Shown: one piece after another, positions 47,101 through 58,316 of the stretch
Layout: the number at the start of each line of letters is the position of its first letter
How positions within the stretch are numbered: position 1 is the first letter of the stretch
DNA from: Atriophallophorus winterbourni
Taxonomy: Eukaryota; Platyhelminthes; Trematoda; Plagiorchiida; Microphallidae
DNA length: 64,000 bases
NCBI GenBank assembly: GCA_013407085.1
Contig: JACCGJ010005392.1
Location: 1-64,000, forward strand
Direction: 5' to 3'
Position numbers and translations under genes: made by a program
Notes under the pieces: model-generated
Told to the model about the DNA's origin: nothing
What the model saw: the letters and a program-made list of their open reading frames with translations, nothing else
The model's database searches: none

Positions 47101-48810
47101 CGTAACATGAATATTGATGTGGGTTATCTGATACATTAGTAACATCCTACTTTAATTCCCATTTCGTCCCGATGCCAACCGTTTCTCTATTCCATGGTAT
47201 GGTATGAAAGCACAAGCCTGATCCAGGCCAAGTGCCGCAGAGTCAGAGACTGCACGTGGTGGGAGATACTGCCAGGTTGCCCAGACGTAGACAGAGGGGG
47301 GAATAGAAATTGTAGTGAGACTACAGGCGTGTTTCAGCATGCAGCCCATTACCGTTCGCCAATCAATTTAGCACGATGTTAGCGGCACAGCACAGAAATG
47401 CTGCACCATTGCACATCTGTGCACTAAATAAAAATGGTAGATAAGGTTGCATTTTAGGTAGGTGGATTGGAGTGATCCGTCAGATAACGACAACATAAGC
47501 ATATTCTGTAACCGGTTCAAGTTGCGCGTCAATTGACGTGCTTTAGATTTCACTGCGCACTACTGAAACGAATGTCCTCTTGATGCTTTCGCCTTATTTT
47601 TGGTTAAGCTGTGTCCATTTCGCCCAACGCGTTTAACAATCTCAGTATCTCCCCAAACCATAGAATGACGGAAAAATCATTGCGGAAATCGGGCAATGCT
47701 CATTTAAAATGGGTGTTTTTTGACAATTTGTTGCATTAGCTATTTACCTTCCTGATTATTTGGTTAAACTAATCGCTGTTTCTCAGAAGTTGCATCAAAA
47801 GTTCGGTTTTTATGTTCATTCTCCACTTTGTTCTTGGCGATCGGGTACGTTCACGTGTGCGACAAAGCGGAAAATGCAGGATGTTGCTTTCGATCGATTT
47901 GTTTACGACAAGAGTTTTCTATTTAAAAAACAGTTGGTAGTGTCTAGAGAAGCGCTTTTGCTCCTTGTACTGCTCATTTGAAACAGGTAGCTTTTTCAGC
48001 GACCAAACACTACTGTCGTTTGCATAAACAAATATGGTTTTTGCGAATGGATTGAATGGCGTTCGACATAAAGAATGTGTATACACGTTGAGCTTGTAAA
48101 CCACTGTTGATGGTTCTGTCACGGATTAAACCAATGGTCATGAACATAGATCCTCATTTGCGTGTGATATACTTCAACCGAGTAATTGAAGCGTCGATCA
48201 GAATATCATCGTAAGAAAGAAAGCTGTTGCGTGAAATTACGTTAACCAAATACAGGTCAATAGCACAAAATGAGGCAATGTCTAAAAATGAAGTGAGAAC
48301 TCAGTTCAAGCGTAAAAGACCGAAACCGTAAAAAAACAACGAAGCTTTGCTGATGGCTATCTACAACGTGGAGATTTTTGTCTTTTGTTCAATGGCCCAT
48401 CCAACTTTCGTATTTGCAGCACATTATCTTTGGCAAATCAGTTTAGCAGAGTGTGACCCGTGCAGTACTCCACAATTGTACATTCGCTCAAAGTGCGTAA
48501 TCGCTGCGAGATTCGAGTGTTGGTCTTCGCCCGTGGTCATGCCCACTGTTACTAGTATGGCTTAAGTGTTACATATAATTAACGTGACGAAACCTGTCAA
48601 CCCCAAAATCGCTCGCATTATGATTTGACTTTCGCGTGTAATGGTGGATTGTGTTACTTTTTTCTCGAGAGTAAAGTAGCTGTGACTTACCAAGAATTGC
48701 GTACATCACGTCCCCGTATCTGCGATCCAGTTCTTCAAATGTTAGTTGGTTGCATTGTACTTACCTCGTGTGGTCTCATTTTTATAATATGCCATATCGT
48801 TATCTGTAAA
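44145..48810 (-). CDS. MSH5: MutS homologue MSH5, C-terminal exons
   Basis: MSH5 pairs with MSH4 to stabilise meiotic crossover intermediates. Eight exons are visible on the minus strand: 48810-48765, 48732-48691, 47018-46922, 46190-45974, 45653-45435, 45297-45169, 44502-44365 and 44240-44145. All have GT donors and AG acceptors with matching phases, giving 327 residues and a stop. The first four cover the MutS core and clamp (NETTRELDRRYGDVM, AETAIMHRLQDRM, then KIINGWHPIHQL). Walker A is TGPNASGKSVYLKQ, followed by GSYVPAE. Walker B is IVLLDEF. The end has FVASTHNAD and VDGISEHSYAIEVARAAGVP. The usual GKGTNTVDG signature reads ASAIEKQDA. The last acceptor is less certain. Exons upstream of 48810 were not recognised. 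MSH4 is less likely from the pattern of the last exons. Confidence 0.78.
47195..47425 (+). repeat. Repeat A, copy 6, inside an MSH5 intron
   Basis: A complete copy from ATGGTATGAAAGCACAAGCC to ACATCTGTGCAC. It lies in the intron between the exons ending at 48691 and starting at 47018, antisense to the gene. Confidence 0.8.
48733..48764 (-). other. 32-base intron of the MSH5-like gene
   Basis: On the minus strand it begins GTAAGTACAA and ends ACATTTGAAG, with an ACTAAC branch-like word about ten bases before the AG. Removing it joins ACACGAG to AACTGGAT in frame and restores TTRELDRRYGD, the conserved segment of MSH5 proteins. Confidence 0.75.
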
Positions 48811-50639
48811 CTGAAACCCAGAACATAGATTAAGTGCGTAAACGACGTACATATGAAATTTGTTTCGGATAATGAGATAAATTTTACAGCCGTTCAACAA
48901 TTTGAAAATCACCTAATCCAGAAGTTAAAGGTGAGCTGTGTTATCGACACCCCGCTGCCTTAGTCCAACGTTGAAATTAATAACCCTAAGGGAAAAATGA
49001 AAAAAAGCAAGTGAGCAAGTCAAGGGCTATGCAGTAGCTTGAAGGAACTGGTATGTGTCTCGTGTTGAAGATATTGGCGATATATCGAGTAGGGGCGTAA
49101 ACTTATTTTGGGATTCGTTTGGTCTGCTACTAAATTATCACTTTTTAAACATGTTTATCATGAGAGTATTTTATAGTATGTTCGTTTTACCCAAGTATTT
49201 AAGAGACCATCGTCAAGAATTTACTTGTGCTAAGAATTATTTAACCATCATTTCGCACCTCACCATATATATTTATATGGTAAATTGCGCTGGTGATACG
49301 CCGACTTGCCCGATGTGTACTGGTGCCGCTACTTATGATTAGAAGTCTTTTGATGTCCAGTTTTCTTTCCAGTGTTCGAAAAAGTTTTTGTAATGCAGTT
49401 AGTATTCTGTTTCGATTGTCTGTCCCAAAAGTAATGAGCTGTGCCTAGCTATCGGTTTCAGAAATGATTCAAATTTTAGAGATTCTGTTCACTTGGTATT
49501 GTGCAGCTATTCACCGTTATTCAGCTAAGTAGTCCAGTATGCGGTTGTCTATATAATTTCATACGGCAGTTCGCGGTTTGCTGTTATGTTCGTTCTGTGT
49601 ATGAAATACGTCATGAGGCCCTTTGGATTTCTGCATCGCGTTTGTGATGGTCGACCTCATTCGATATCAATGTTACCGGAGTACATGTTCATGTAATTTG
49701 CCCCGAGTAATTGATTCGCTGCCGAAATTCACGCAGAGCAATCGCGCCTCTGTTGATGCACAAAAACTGGAATGAGGTTTTGGAACCACGAATCAAACAC
49801 ATTCAATCAGGTGCTGTACACTAGGTTCGCTGTATTAACATTCCTAACGCATTAGTTATTTTCTGGGGATATCTAGTGGCTGATTTGCGGCGAATCAGTT
49901 GGCAGTATGTGCTATGTAATCCTATCCGCTATGGATTTCATAAATATACCTAAGTTTTTTATACAGGATAACCTTTGTACCATGATTGAATAGCATAACA
50001 ATCACAAACGAACACTTACGGGCATGGCATATCGGCCCCTAATCAAGGACTTAGCTTTAACGGAACGTGTGTTAAACATGGACCGTAGTGTGAACCTTGA
50101 AAGCATGGGTCTATTGTGGCGTAGCATTAAGCCTGGATGCATGCTGAGGCAGTGGAAATTACAAAGGCTAGTAGGTATGTAGTTACATGGTCAGTAATCG
50201 TCATCCAACATTCGGCGCTGCAATGCCATAATTTATTCGGGCAGCTTTTGAAACCTTAGTAACATTTGTCATGCATGTTCAATCGTGCAAATGTAGCCCA
50301 CAGTGTCAATGGACCTTGTTAATTGTTCAGTTGTCTACATGACTTGAAACATCTCGAATTTTTAATAGGCTGTCTACTGATAAGACTAATCGAGGATGGT
50401 GAATAGAATGCTATTCCGTTCGGACTATCGACCGTCAACTCACGCTGATTTCAAATTCGATTAAATGCATATTTCCATTGAGATTTGTGCTTTGCTGAAA
50501 CTGCTTATCTTTTGCCCCACCGTCCAAAGATAGATAATGGGTGTACTGTACCGTTGTGTGCCTCACAATCTCAAGAATTTATGGGTGATGTTCAAAATGT
50601 AAACACTGTTTCGGTCTAAGCGACCAAGTGTTCTGATGG
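48811..50639. other. Probable upstream introns or intergenic DNA
   Basis: No exon could be assigned, although earlier MSH5 exons should lie here or beyond on the minus strand. A faint resemblance (SGLGDFQIVERL on the minus strand near 48900) is not backed by good splice sites. Confidence 0.35.
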
Positions 50640-51480
50640 TGTTAAACAACTGGACCCGAGCGGTTGACGAAGGAGCAAGCATCCACGTTTGCTATCTGAA
50701 ACTTTTGACCGAGTTGATCACTTTCGACTATTACAAAAGCTGAAGCAGATGGGTATCAGCTGACAGCTACTTGTATTGCTTGAAAGTTACCTCACTGGGT
50801 GCAAGGCAATCGTTCGAATCAACGGGGTATATTCATGAGTCATTGATGCCTCTAGTGGCGTACCGCACGGTTCCGTCCTTGGGTCACTACTTTTCTTGGT
50901 TAACATCAACAACCTGCCAGAGAAGCTCTCACGCATGAAGATTCTCTTTGCGGATGATATCAAAATTCGGACGCGGATAAAATCGACTGCGGACTGTGTA
51001 CAGCTGCAACGTGATCTAGATGCTCTCCATGAATGGTTGGTAAGGAATAAGTTGCCATTCAATTTCCAAAAATACAAGGTGCTGCAAATTGGTAAGCCAT
51101 TCCAGTGCCAATATCACTTTGTGCGGAAGATTTTGAGCTGGATCGAGTCGGATAGAGTACCCGGAAGCCTAAAGAACAGAGTGCATTTTGAGGTCAACTA
51201 CAAGCGTGCTTCCATGCTTCCTAGGATTTTCAGAACCTTCTCGGCTGGAACGTTGCCCACCATCATGTAAGCCTAATTACTTCCAACCAAGGAGCATGCA
51301 TCGCAAGCTTGGACTACCTGGTTAAAATAGAATATACTATTGCTTGTTAAAATATACCATCGCGCAACCAAACTCGTAAGTGGTTTCAGTTGAACGATTG
51401 CAAAACATGATGCCCGGAAGGACCTATGAAATTAGAAACCCTCGACTGCCATGTAATATAGTCACTTCGGTCGGGTGTAT
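50640..51480 (+). pseudogene. CR1-like LINE reverse transcriptase fragment
   Basis: With a few stops the + strand encodes SGVPHGSVLGSLLFLVNINN, KILFADDIKIRTRIKS near 50940 (catalytic aspartates kept), ALHEWLVRNKLPFNFQKYKV, and then a degraded C-terminal part. Related to the LINE at 58317. It is 5'-truncated and decayed. Confidence 0.75.
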
Positions 51481-53240
51481 TTCCTAGATAGACAGGCGGT
51501 CAATGTATCGATTAGCTTATCTGTTGTGTGGATCGGTTATCGAAACTTCATACACCGTACCACGCGCTGTGAGTGTATGGGAATTGAGTACCACAAAAGA
51601 TAGTCATTAACATGCAGTGAAAGTACTAAAAATAGGTTAAAGTTTTTGTGGTTCTGAACCATTCACGGAGCCGATTACACAACTTTATTACAGAATTCTT
51701 TGCTTATCGTTTAAAGTGCATCCGTAATCCCTTTTTGGTGCAAGTGGTGTACCTAGCAATGATTATTAATTTACTTTGAGTTAACATTACTAATTTTCGT
51801 TATAGAGGTTCCGCTTGTCAATGATCGGGAAATATTCAAGGACTTACAGCGTATTCCAATTCACACAATTCTATATCCGGTGTCCCGACTTCGGATTTGG
51901 GAATTTTCAGTAAAAATCCAACCTGATAATGGGAGGAGGATTTTTAATATTTGAGCATTCATCGCAAATGTCTCATCTTCGAAACTAAAAAAATCGAGCG
52001 TTCAAAAATTTAAACAAAAATGTGAAGAGGTTTTAATTTGCAGTCATAATTTTTGTCCACCCAAAAAGAGAACCAGTTTTTTGATTCTTGCGGTAGTTCA
52101 AAAAGTAATAATACCACTAACAATGTATGCTTTCTGGTGATGCCACGTGTGCGGAGGCTCCTAGGTACGAACAGTTAAATTCCACTCTTTACAACTTTAC
52201 TGTGCTCTTTACATCCATAGCAGCACAATACATTGGTCATTCTGAACGGTTAACTGAAAATCACTATTCATTTGAACATCATGGTTCATCTTACAACCAT
52301 CAATTAACGATGATGTTCAAGTATCGCTTTACTCTCATTCATTACTGCTGTGTATAATATAATATAATCTATCTGATTTAAACGTTCATGGTTGGAGTTG
52401 GAGTCTACAGTAGCAGTGAAGCATGAGAAAAATTTTCTTGTCTGGTGTTTATCTAACATTCGACTGACACAAAGGATTCAAAGATATGTGATTAAAAAGC
52501 GAACACTTTACAACACCACTGGATTACGGTATGAATGAAACTGTGAAAAATTATAGTATTTAACTAATCAAGTATATCATATGTTTGGCTCACGAATATG
52601 TTCGTTTGCATATATAAGTCCAATTTCGCTTTAGATATCGCCAAGTAAGAAGAGTCCAATACATGTTGCGGTGGAGAATTCCAGAAAAATATATCACGTA
52701 TAGCAATCAATACGGGAACTTGGTATGCAAAGGGATAATGTATATCCATGTATCACTTTCTCATCACACTGTTGAAGCAAGTGTCTTAGTGGATAGCCTT
52801 CGAAAAGCAGTACATGTGTTTTAGTGGGGTAAACCTTAATCTCTATCTTACGGTGGATTGGATTTCCGCGATACAACATTTTGGTCTGTAATTGATGCAA
52901 GAAACACCAGCTATTCTCAACCATAGCTAAAATTTCGTCTCTCGGCAAATCCCGTCGCAGCTAAAATGCAATTTCTGTAACTTATAATTATTTTGTTCCG
53001 TTTGAAGAATTCGGTGTGTACTTGTTAGCTACCGACTATCAATGTTTTGCGACAGTTGAAGTTGTTTGTTGCTTTTTACTGTATATTGAGGAGATGCTTA
53101 GGCTAGCGAGCCCAACGGTACTGATCGTTTGCGGCACCAACACAGGCCAAGTAATCAACGCGACATCAGTTACCGATCTAAATAAACGGTCATACAAGGT
53201 TAACCTCAGCTGTCATTTTGTCCCGATTGAACTCTCGTGT
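51481..53240. other. No firmly recognised feature
   Basis: Mostly AT-rich non-coding DNA. A minus-strand frame at 52948-52694 has a weak resemblance to the C-terminal region of RTE-like LINEs but is not convincing. Confidence 0.4.
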
Positions 53241-53248
53241 TTGAGATA

Positions 53249-53850
53249 ACGGCAAGCTGACTGTAAAGACAAAGATGATGGTATACAGCGCGTGCGTACT
53301 AAATGCTTTACTGTACGGCAGTGAAACCACGCGTGACAAGAACGGAAGCTGAATGCTTTCCATCTACGAAGCATCCGTCGTATCTTGTGGATGGACAGAG
53401 CTTGGTCATGTCTATAGAATGGAAAATGGTCGTATTCCGAAAGATCTACTCTATGGTGAGTTGCAATTAGGAAGTCGACCATTGGGCAGACCGCACTTGC
53501 GGTACAAAGATGTTTGCAAAAGAGATATGAAAAGCACTTGACATTGACCAGGCGAGCTGGGAGAACTTGCTCTCGACCGCTCACTTGGAGGCATTGTGTA
53601 AAGCGTCGTCTGCAAGCTGGGGAGGAGCAGATACAGCTCTTGGCTTCTGAACGCAGACCACGCCGCCGGCGTGCAACTGATGCAATACAACAGAGTTCTG
53701 ACTATCGTTGCAAGCGCAGCGGGAGAGATTAATCCTCCCCAATCGGACTGTTTAGTCATTCAAAAAGCTGTAATACACAAAATTCATGCGATTGTGATGT
53801 ACATCCATGGTCGATATCGACCGATGGAGGCCAACAACAACAAGGTTAAC
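53249..53850 (+). pseudogene. RTE-like LINE, C-terminal and 3' fragment
   Basis: Homologous to the minus-strand LINE at 60705-61400. It retains ELGHVYRMENGRIPKDLLYG, then LQLGSRPLGRPHLRYKDVCK, and a 3' UTR with GCGATTGTGATGTACATCCATGG-like sequence. The end is a CAACAACAACAA tail at 53834-53845. Deletions remove part of the upstream coding region. Confidence 0.75.
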
Positions 53851-54614
53851 CTGAAACAGTCGAATGGCGGGTCATATTTAAAGCACTATGGCCCCTGGCT
53901 ACTAGGTTCAGAGACGTAGGTTTGCTCTGGTAAACAGCTGTCGTGTCTTGACCGTAGAGGTTCTCCAGAAATTATTTAATACTATATACATGTTTGCATC
54001 AAACGTGGCTCAGAAAACTTGGCCTAAATTGTCAGGATCACATTTTATACATTCTGATCATTTTCAGGTACAGCAATGCACCGGTAGAAGGTTCATAATA
54101 TTTAACTGCCAGGCAAACGCGATACAAAATATGAAATTCGGGGAATTTCAGAAGATAAAGAAGGCACAACCAAACCGGTATAAGGTGTCTAGAATTAACT
54201 CTTTCCCATCATTTCATATAATTCGTCATTTTAAGTGATAATACTAAAGATTATGGGATCGCGATCAGTGTAATGGTGTCAAGGATTATCCTGGGCATGT
54301 TTTTGCAATCACAAACCTAGAATGAGGAGAGTGGTCATGATAACGAAATTGTTGCGTGTTATCGCGCTCATTACCGCTAGAGTTGGATGTTGATTGATTG
54401 ATCAGCATATTTTTATAGTTTTGTAACAGTTGCATTATCTTAGTAAAGATATATGATGAGATGATGCAAGTTAACAGAATTTACACCCCAAAATATATTC
54501 AACATCTGCCAGGTTTGTAAACGCTGTACCGGTATATAGAAACCCATTGATGTTCTGGAATCTTAAACTACACGTGACGAATAAACTTTGTTTCCGATTG
54601 TGCGCTAATTGAAG
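53851..54614. other. No recognised feature
   Basis: Non-coding stretch up to the outer edge of the inverted repeat. No coding or repeat signal was recognised. Confidence 0.4.
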
Positions 54615-55974
54615 GCTTATGCTATCGAAGTCGATTAATTATAGCAATGATAACCAGGCTCAGCAAGATCCCTGATTACACTTGCAGGCTGGATATTCTA
54701 CACTCCAAGCAGAATTGTCGTAGGTGGTTTTATTCCGTGTGTCAGTTTAATCACGAGTTCGTTCCTTGCAGACATTTGGGATTTCTGAGTGTACTTTTAT
54801 TTACACTCAACCTTGAACTATAGATGCGAACTGATCCTAGTATTGTCCCTGCCTAATCTGATTTATTCGGTGTCAAACAGATTTGTCTTCAAGTTCATGT
54901 GGTTACATAATAATGACCATAACTCAGGCTAAGTGGAAATCTCTAGTCTTCCAGATCGAACGTTACAAATAGTGTAATTATATAGTTACATAAAATATTC
55001 ATTTGTATGCTATTCCATCACACATACCCCACAAGCGCTCCTTATATAGTTACACATTCGCATAGGCTTTGATAAATTCAACAGAAATCTTGCCATCTGG
55101 TCGCGATTCCATGTTCTACCTCTGTCATAAAGCATTTGAAATTTTTCACTTCTATGACGTTTTACATTTTATCGAGTAGTAACTGCTACGTGGTTAGGCA
55201 ATTATATATGCACTGATATCTATTAGGCGGTTGAATGGCTCATCCCGCCAAGCTATGTTACTATTATGATCAATGCTTCGCAGCCCGGAGGACTTCGAGG
55301 TTTGCGCAAAAAACGACTGCGTCAAGACGCGTTACAAATCAGACGAAACTGTTTCTCAAAGCCACATGTTCTCTACACGCTCCATTCAATTTGGAGTCCC
55401 TGCTCGATGTAGCTGATGATACTTACGATCGAATTGCATTGCATTTCATCTGAGGATATAATATTGAAACGCATCATTCAATGGAATATTATTCATAGAT
55501 TTATTCATAGATTATATGCAGGTAAAAAGCTATGCTTTACAAGACCCACAACAATGTACATCGGGTCGGATAGTAAAAAATATCAAAATATTGTTAGATA
55601 ATTGTCAAACATAAAAAACATACTTTTCCATGTGGATATCTAGTGATCTTGAATCTTTTCCATGTGGATATCTAGTGATTTTTTGAAAACTTCAACAGTT
55701 CCAGATTGTACCACATGAGTAGGTAAACTGTTCCACAGTTGCACATTGCGAACGGAAAATGCATATTTGCGGCAGTTCAACCTGCTATGCTGTTGGTAAA
55801 GTTTTTAATTTTAATTGGGTGACCTCGCAGTGGTTTATATGAAAGATGAAACAAATGATACCGCAAGATGATTGTTTTGTTAAGCCTGTCCAAATGATAT
55901 AAGTGCTCCTCGTTACCGTCTGTATCGCGAAGGCAAATTCAATAATTTAATTCGCGTTTCGTATCGATAATTTG
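54615..55974 (+). repeat. Inverted repeat, left arm (1360 bases)
   Basis: Position x pairs with position 112508 minus x. Sampled stretches from 54615 to about 55680 match the right arm without indels and with only a few base changes. From about 55680 to 55974 this arm differs by many small insertions and deletions, which sum to zero. It contains, in reverse, the end of a LINE reading frame and its 3' UTR, plus about 870 bases of non-LINE flank. Confidence 0.9.
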
Positions 55975-56870
55975 CAGGTCTGCGTGTCGTCGTCCCTCGG
56001 ACCGCTTTTGTTTTTAATATATATAAACGATTTGCCTACTGTATTACAGTCGTCCGTGCTTATTTTCGCTGATGACGCAAAGCTTTGGCGCAAGATAGAC
56101 TCCACAGACGACACGCAGAACCTGCAACGGGATCTCGATATGATTCACACTTGGTACATGGACAACGAAATGCCCCTGAATGCTTCGAAATGCAGCCTAT
56201 TGTCTCTCAACAGCAAGTCGAGCAAAGAATATTATCTTGGTCGCACTGTTATTAAACCCGCCTCCTCCGAAAAAGATTTAGGTGTGATTATCCAATCAGA
56301 CTTATGAAACTCAATGCAATGTCGACTGGCTGCCTGCAAAGCTGAAAACAACTTGGGTCTCCTTAAAAGAGTCCTAGGTTCGTTTGACCCCAATATTGCC
56401 TGCAAATTGATTTCAACGTACATCCGTCCTCATGTTGAATATGCTATACCGGCATGGGATCCTTGGTTGAAAAAAGATATTCTGCTATTAGAAACTCCAC
56501 AGCGCAGAGCGACAAAACTCGTCCTGGGACTATCAAATTATCGATACGAAACGCGACTTAAATTATTGAATTTGCATTCGGCCGAATACAGACGGAAACG
56601 AGGAGCACTTATATTCATTTGGACAGTGCTTAATCAAACAAATCATCCTTGCGGTCATTTGTTTCATCTTTCCCATAACACACATCTGCGAGGTCACCAA
56701 TTAAAACTTTACCAACAGCATAGCAGGTTGAACTGCCGCAAATATGCATTTTCCGTTCGCAATGTGCAACTGTGGAACAGTTTACCTACTCATGTGGTAC
56801 AATCTGGAACTGTTGAAGTTTTCAAAAAATCACTAGATATCCACATGGAAAAGATTCAAGATCACTAGAT
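55975..56870 (+). pseudogene. LINE reverse transcriptase and C-terminus
   Basis: Starts abruptly in the palm at SSSLGPLLFLIYINDLP and continues with the catalytic LIFADDAKLWRKI near 56065 and ASSEKDLGVIIQSDL, then a stop. After that the frame runs on with GLLKRVLGSFDPNIACKLIS, IRPHVEYAIPAWDPWLKKD and VQLWNSLPTHVVQSG to a stop at 56868. The 3' UTR ends near 57020 in TCTATGAATAAA-type repeats. The 5' half of the element is missing: the left arm of the inverted repeat begins exactly where the reverse transcriptase should continue upstream. Confidence 0.8.
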
Positions 56871-57893
56871 ATCCACATGGAAAAGTATGTTTTTTATGTT
56901 TGACAATTATCTAACAATATTTTGATATTTTTTACTATCCGACCCGATGTACATTTTTGTGGGTCTTGTAAAGCATAGCTTTTTACCTGCATATAATCTA
57001 TGAATAAATCTATGAATAATATTCCATTGAATGATGCGTTTCAATATTATATCCTCAGATGAAATGCAATGCAATTCGATCGTAAGTATCATCAGCTACA
57101 TCGAGCAGGGACTCCAAATTGAATGGAGCGTGTAGAGAACATGTGGCTTTGAGAAACAGTTTCGTCTGATTTGTAACGCGTCTTGACGCAGTCGTTTTTT
57201 GCGCAAACCTCGAAGTCCTCCGGGCTGCGAAGCATTGATCATAATAGTAACATAGCTTGGCGGGATGAGCCATTCAACCGCCTAATAGATATCAGTGCAT
57301 ATATAATTGCCTAACCACGTAGCAGTTACTACTCGATAAAATGTAAAACGTCATAGAAGTGAAAAATTTCAAATGCTTTATGACAGAGGTAGAACATGGA
57401 ATCGCGACCAGATGGCAAGATTTCTGTTGAATTTATCAAAGCCTATGCGAATGTGTAACTATATAAGGAGCGCTTGTGGGGTATGTGTGATGGAATAGCA
57501 TACAAATGAATATTTTATGTAACTATATAATTACACTATTTGTAACGTTCGATCTGGAAGACTAGAGATTTCCACTTAGCCTGAGTTATGGTCATTATTA
57601 TGTAACCACATGAACTTGAAGACAAATCTGTTTGACACCGAATAAATCTGATTAGGCAGGGACAATACTAGGATCAGTTCGCATCTATAGTTCAAGGTTG
57701 AGTGTAAATAAAAGTACACTCAGAAATCCCAAATGTCTGCAAGGAACGAACTCGTGATTAAACTGACACACGGAATAAAACCACCTACGGCAATTCTGCT
57801 TGGAGTGTAGAATATCCAGCCTGCAAGTGTAATCAGGGATCTTGATGAGCCTGGTTATCATTGCTATAATTAATCGACTTCGATAGCATAAGC
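56534..57893 (-). repeat. Inverted repeat, right arm (1360 bases)
   Basis: Partner of 54615-55974. It holds the C-terminal LINE coding sequence in readable form (56534-56868), the LINE 3' UTR, and flank to 57893, where another LINE fragment begins at once. Confidence 0.9.
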
Positions 57894-58316
57894 ATCATGT
57901 GCGATATCCGTTCTTGGTAGTACATGTCTTGGATTACAAATTTGTTTACTTTGTTCCTCAATAAACGGAATGTTTCTTAGGTCTCTGATGATGCGTTTTG
58001 CCGACACAGTCGCCAAGCAACGTTTCGTACGTTTAACCACGTATGAGTTCGGCTTCTTAGTTAAAATTCGAGGTTTTCTCTTGAGTCCCTGAGGACAAAT
58101 GTTGAGCTCACTTCGATTGAATGCTTAAGATGAGATATTAACCATACACAAAACTGGTGTACGTTGCTGGAATCCGGTTTGTAGTTAATCGCGTTTTGAA
58201 GAGCATCACTCAGAGCCACAATGTTGATCCGTCCAACTGTGTTACGGGCATCATTTGTTCTTACAACTTGAAACAGATGGTCAAACTGGATGATGGCGTG
58301 ATCACTTAGTCCCAGT
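57894..58316 (-). pseudogene. LINE endonuclease end and linker, inverted
   Basis: The minus strand reads QLGLSDHAIIQFDHLFQVVR, containing the SDH motif that ends the endonuclease, followed by a linker with QNAINYKPDSSNVHQF and, after a stop, VVKRTKRCLATVSAKR. It directly abuts a plus-strand reverse transcriptase at 58317. The order suits a 5' inversion produced during insertion (twin priming). Confidence 0.6.

Noticed and set aside
47368..47553. Minus-strand frame with RNLNRLQNMLMLSL, suggestive of an MSH5 exon
   Set aside because: It lies inside the intron between exons 48732-48691 and 47018-46922, which join perfectly in phase. It has no usable donor, and it runs into repeat A.
52694..52948. 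Minus-strand frame slightly like the C-terminus of RTE LINEs
   Set aside because: Only scattered residues agree and no motif is complete; too weak to call.
55235..55453. A 72-codon frame present identically in both palindrome arms
   Set aside because: Identity follows from the inverted DNA duplication; the peptide has no motif and no sign of selection.
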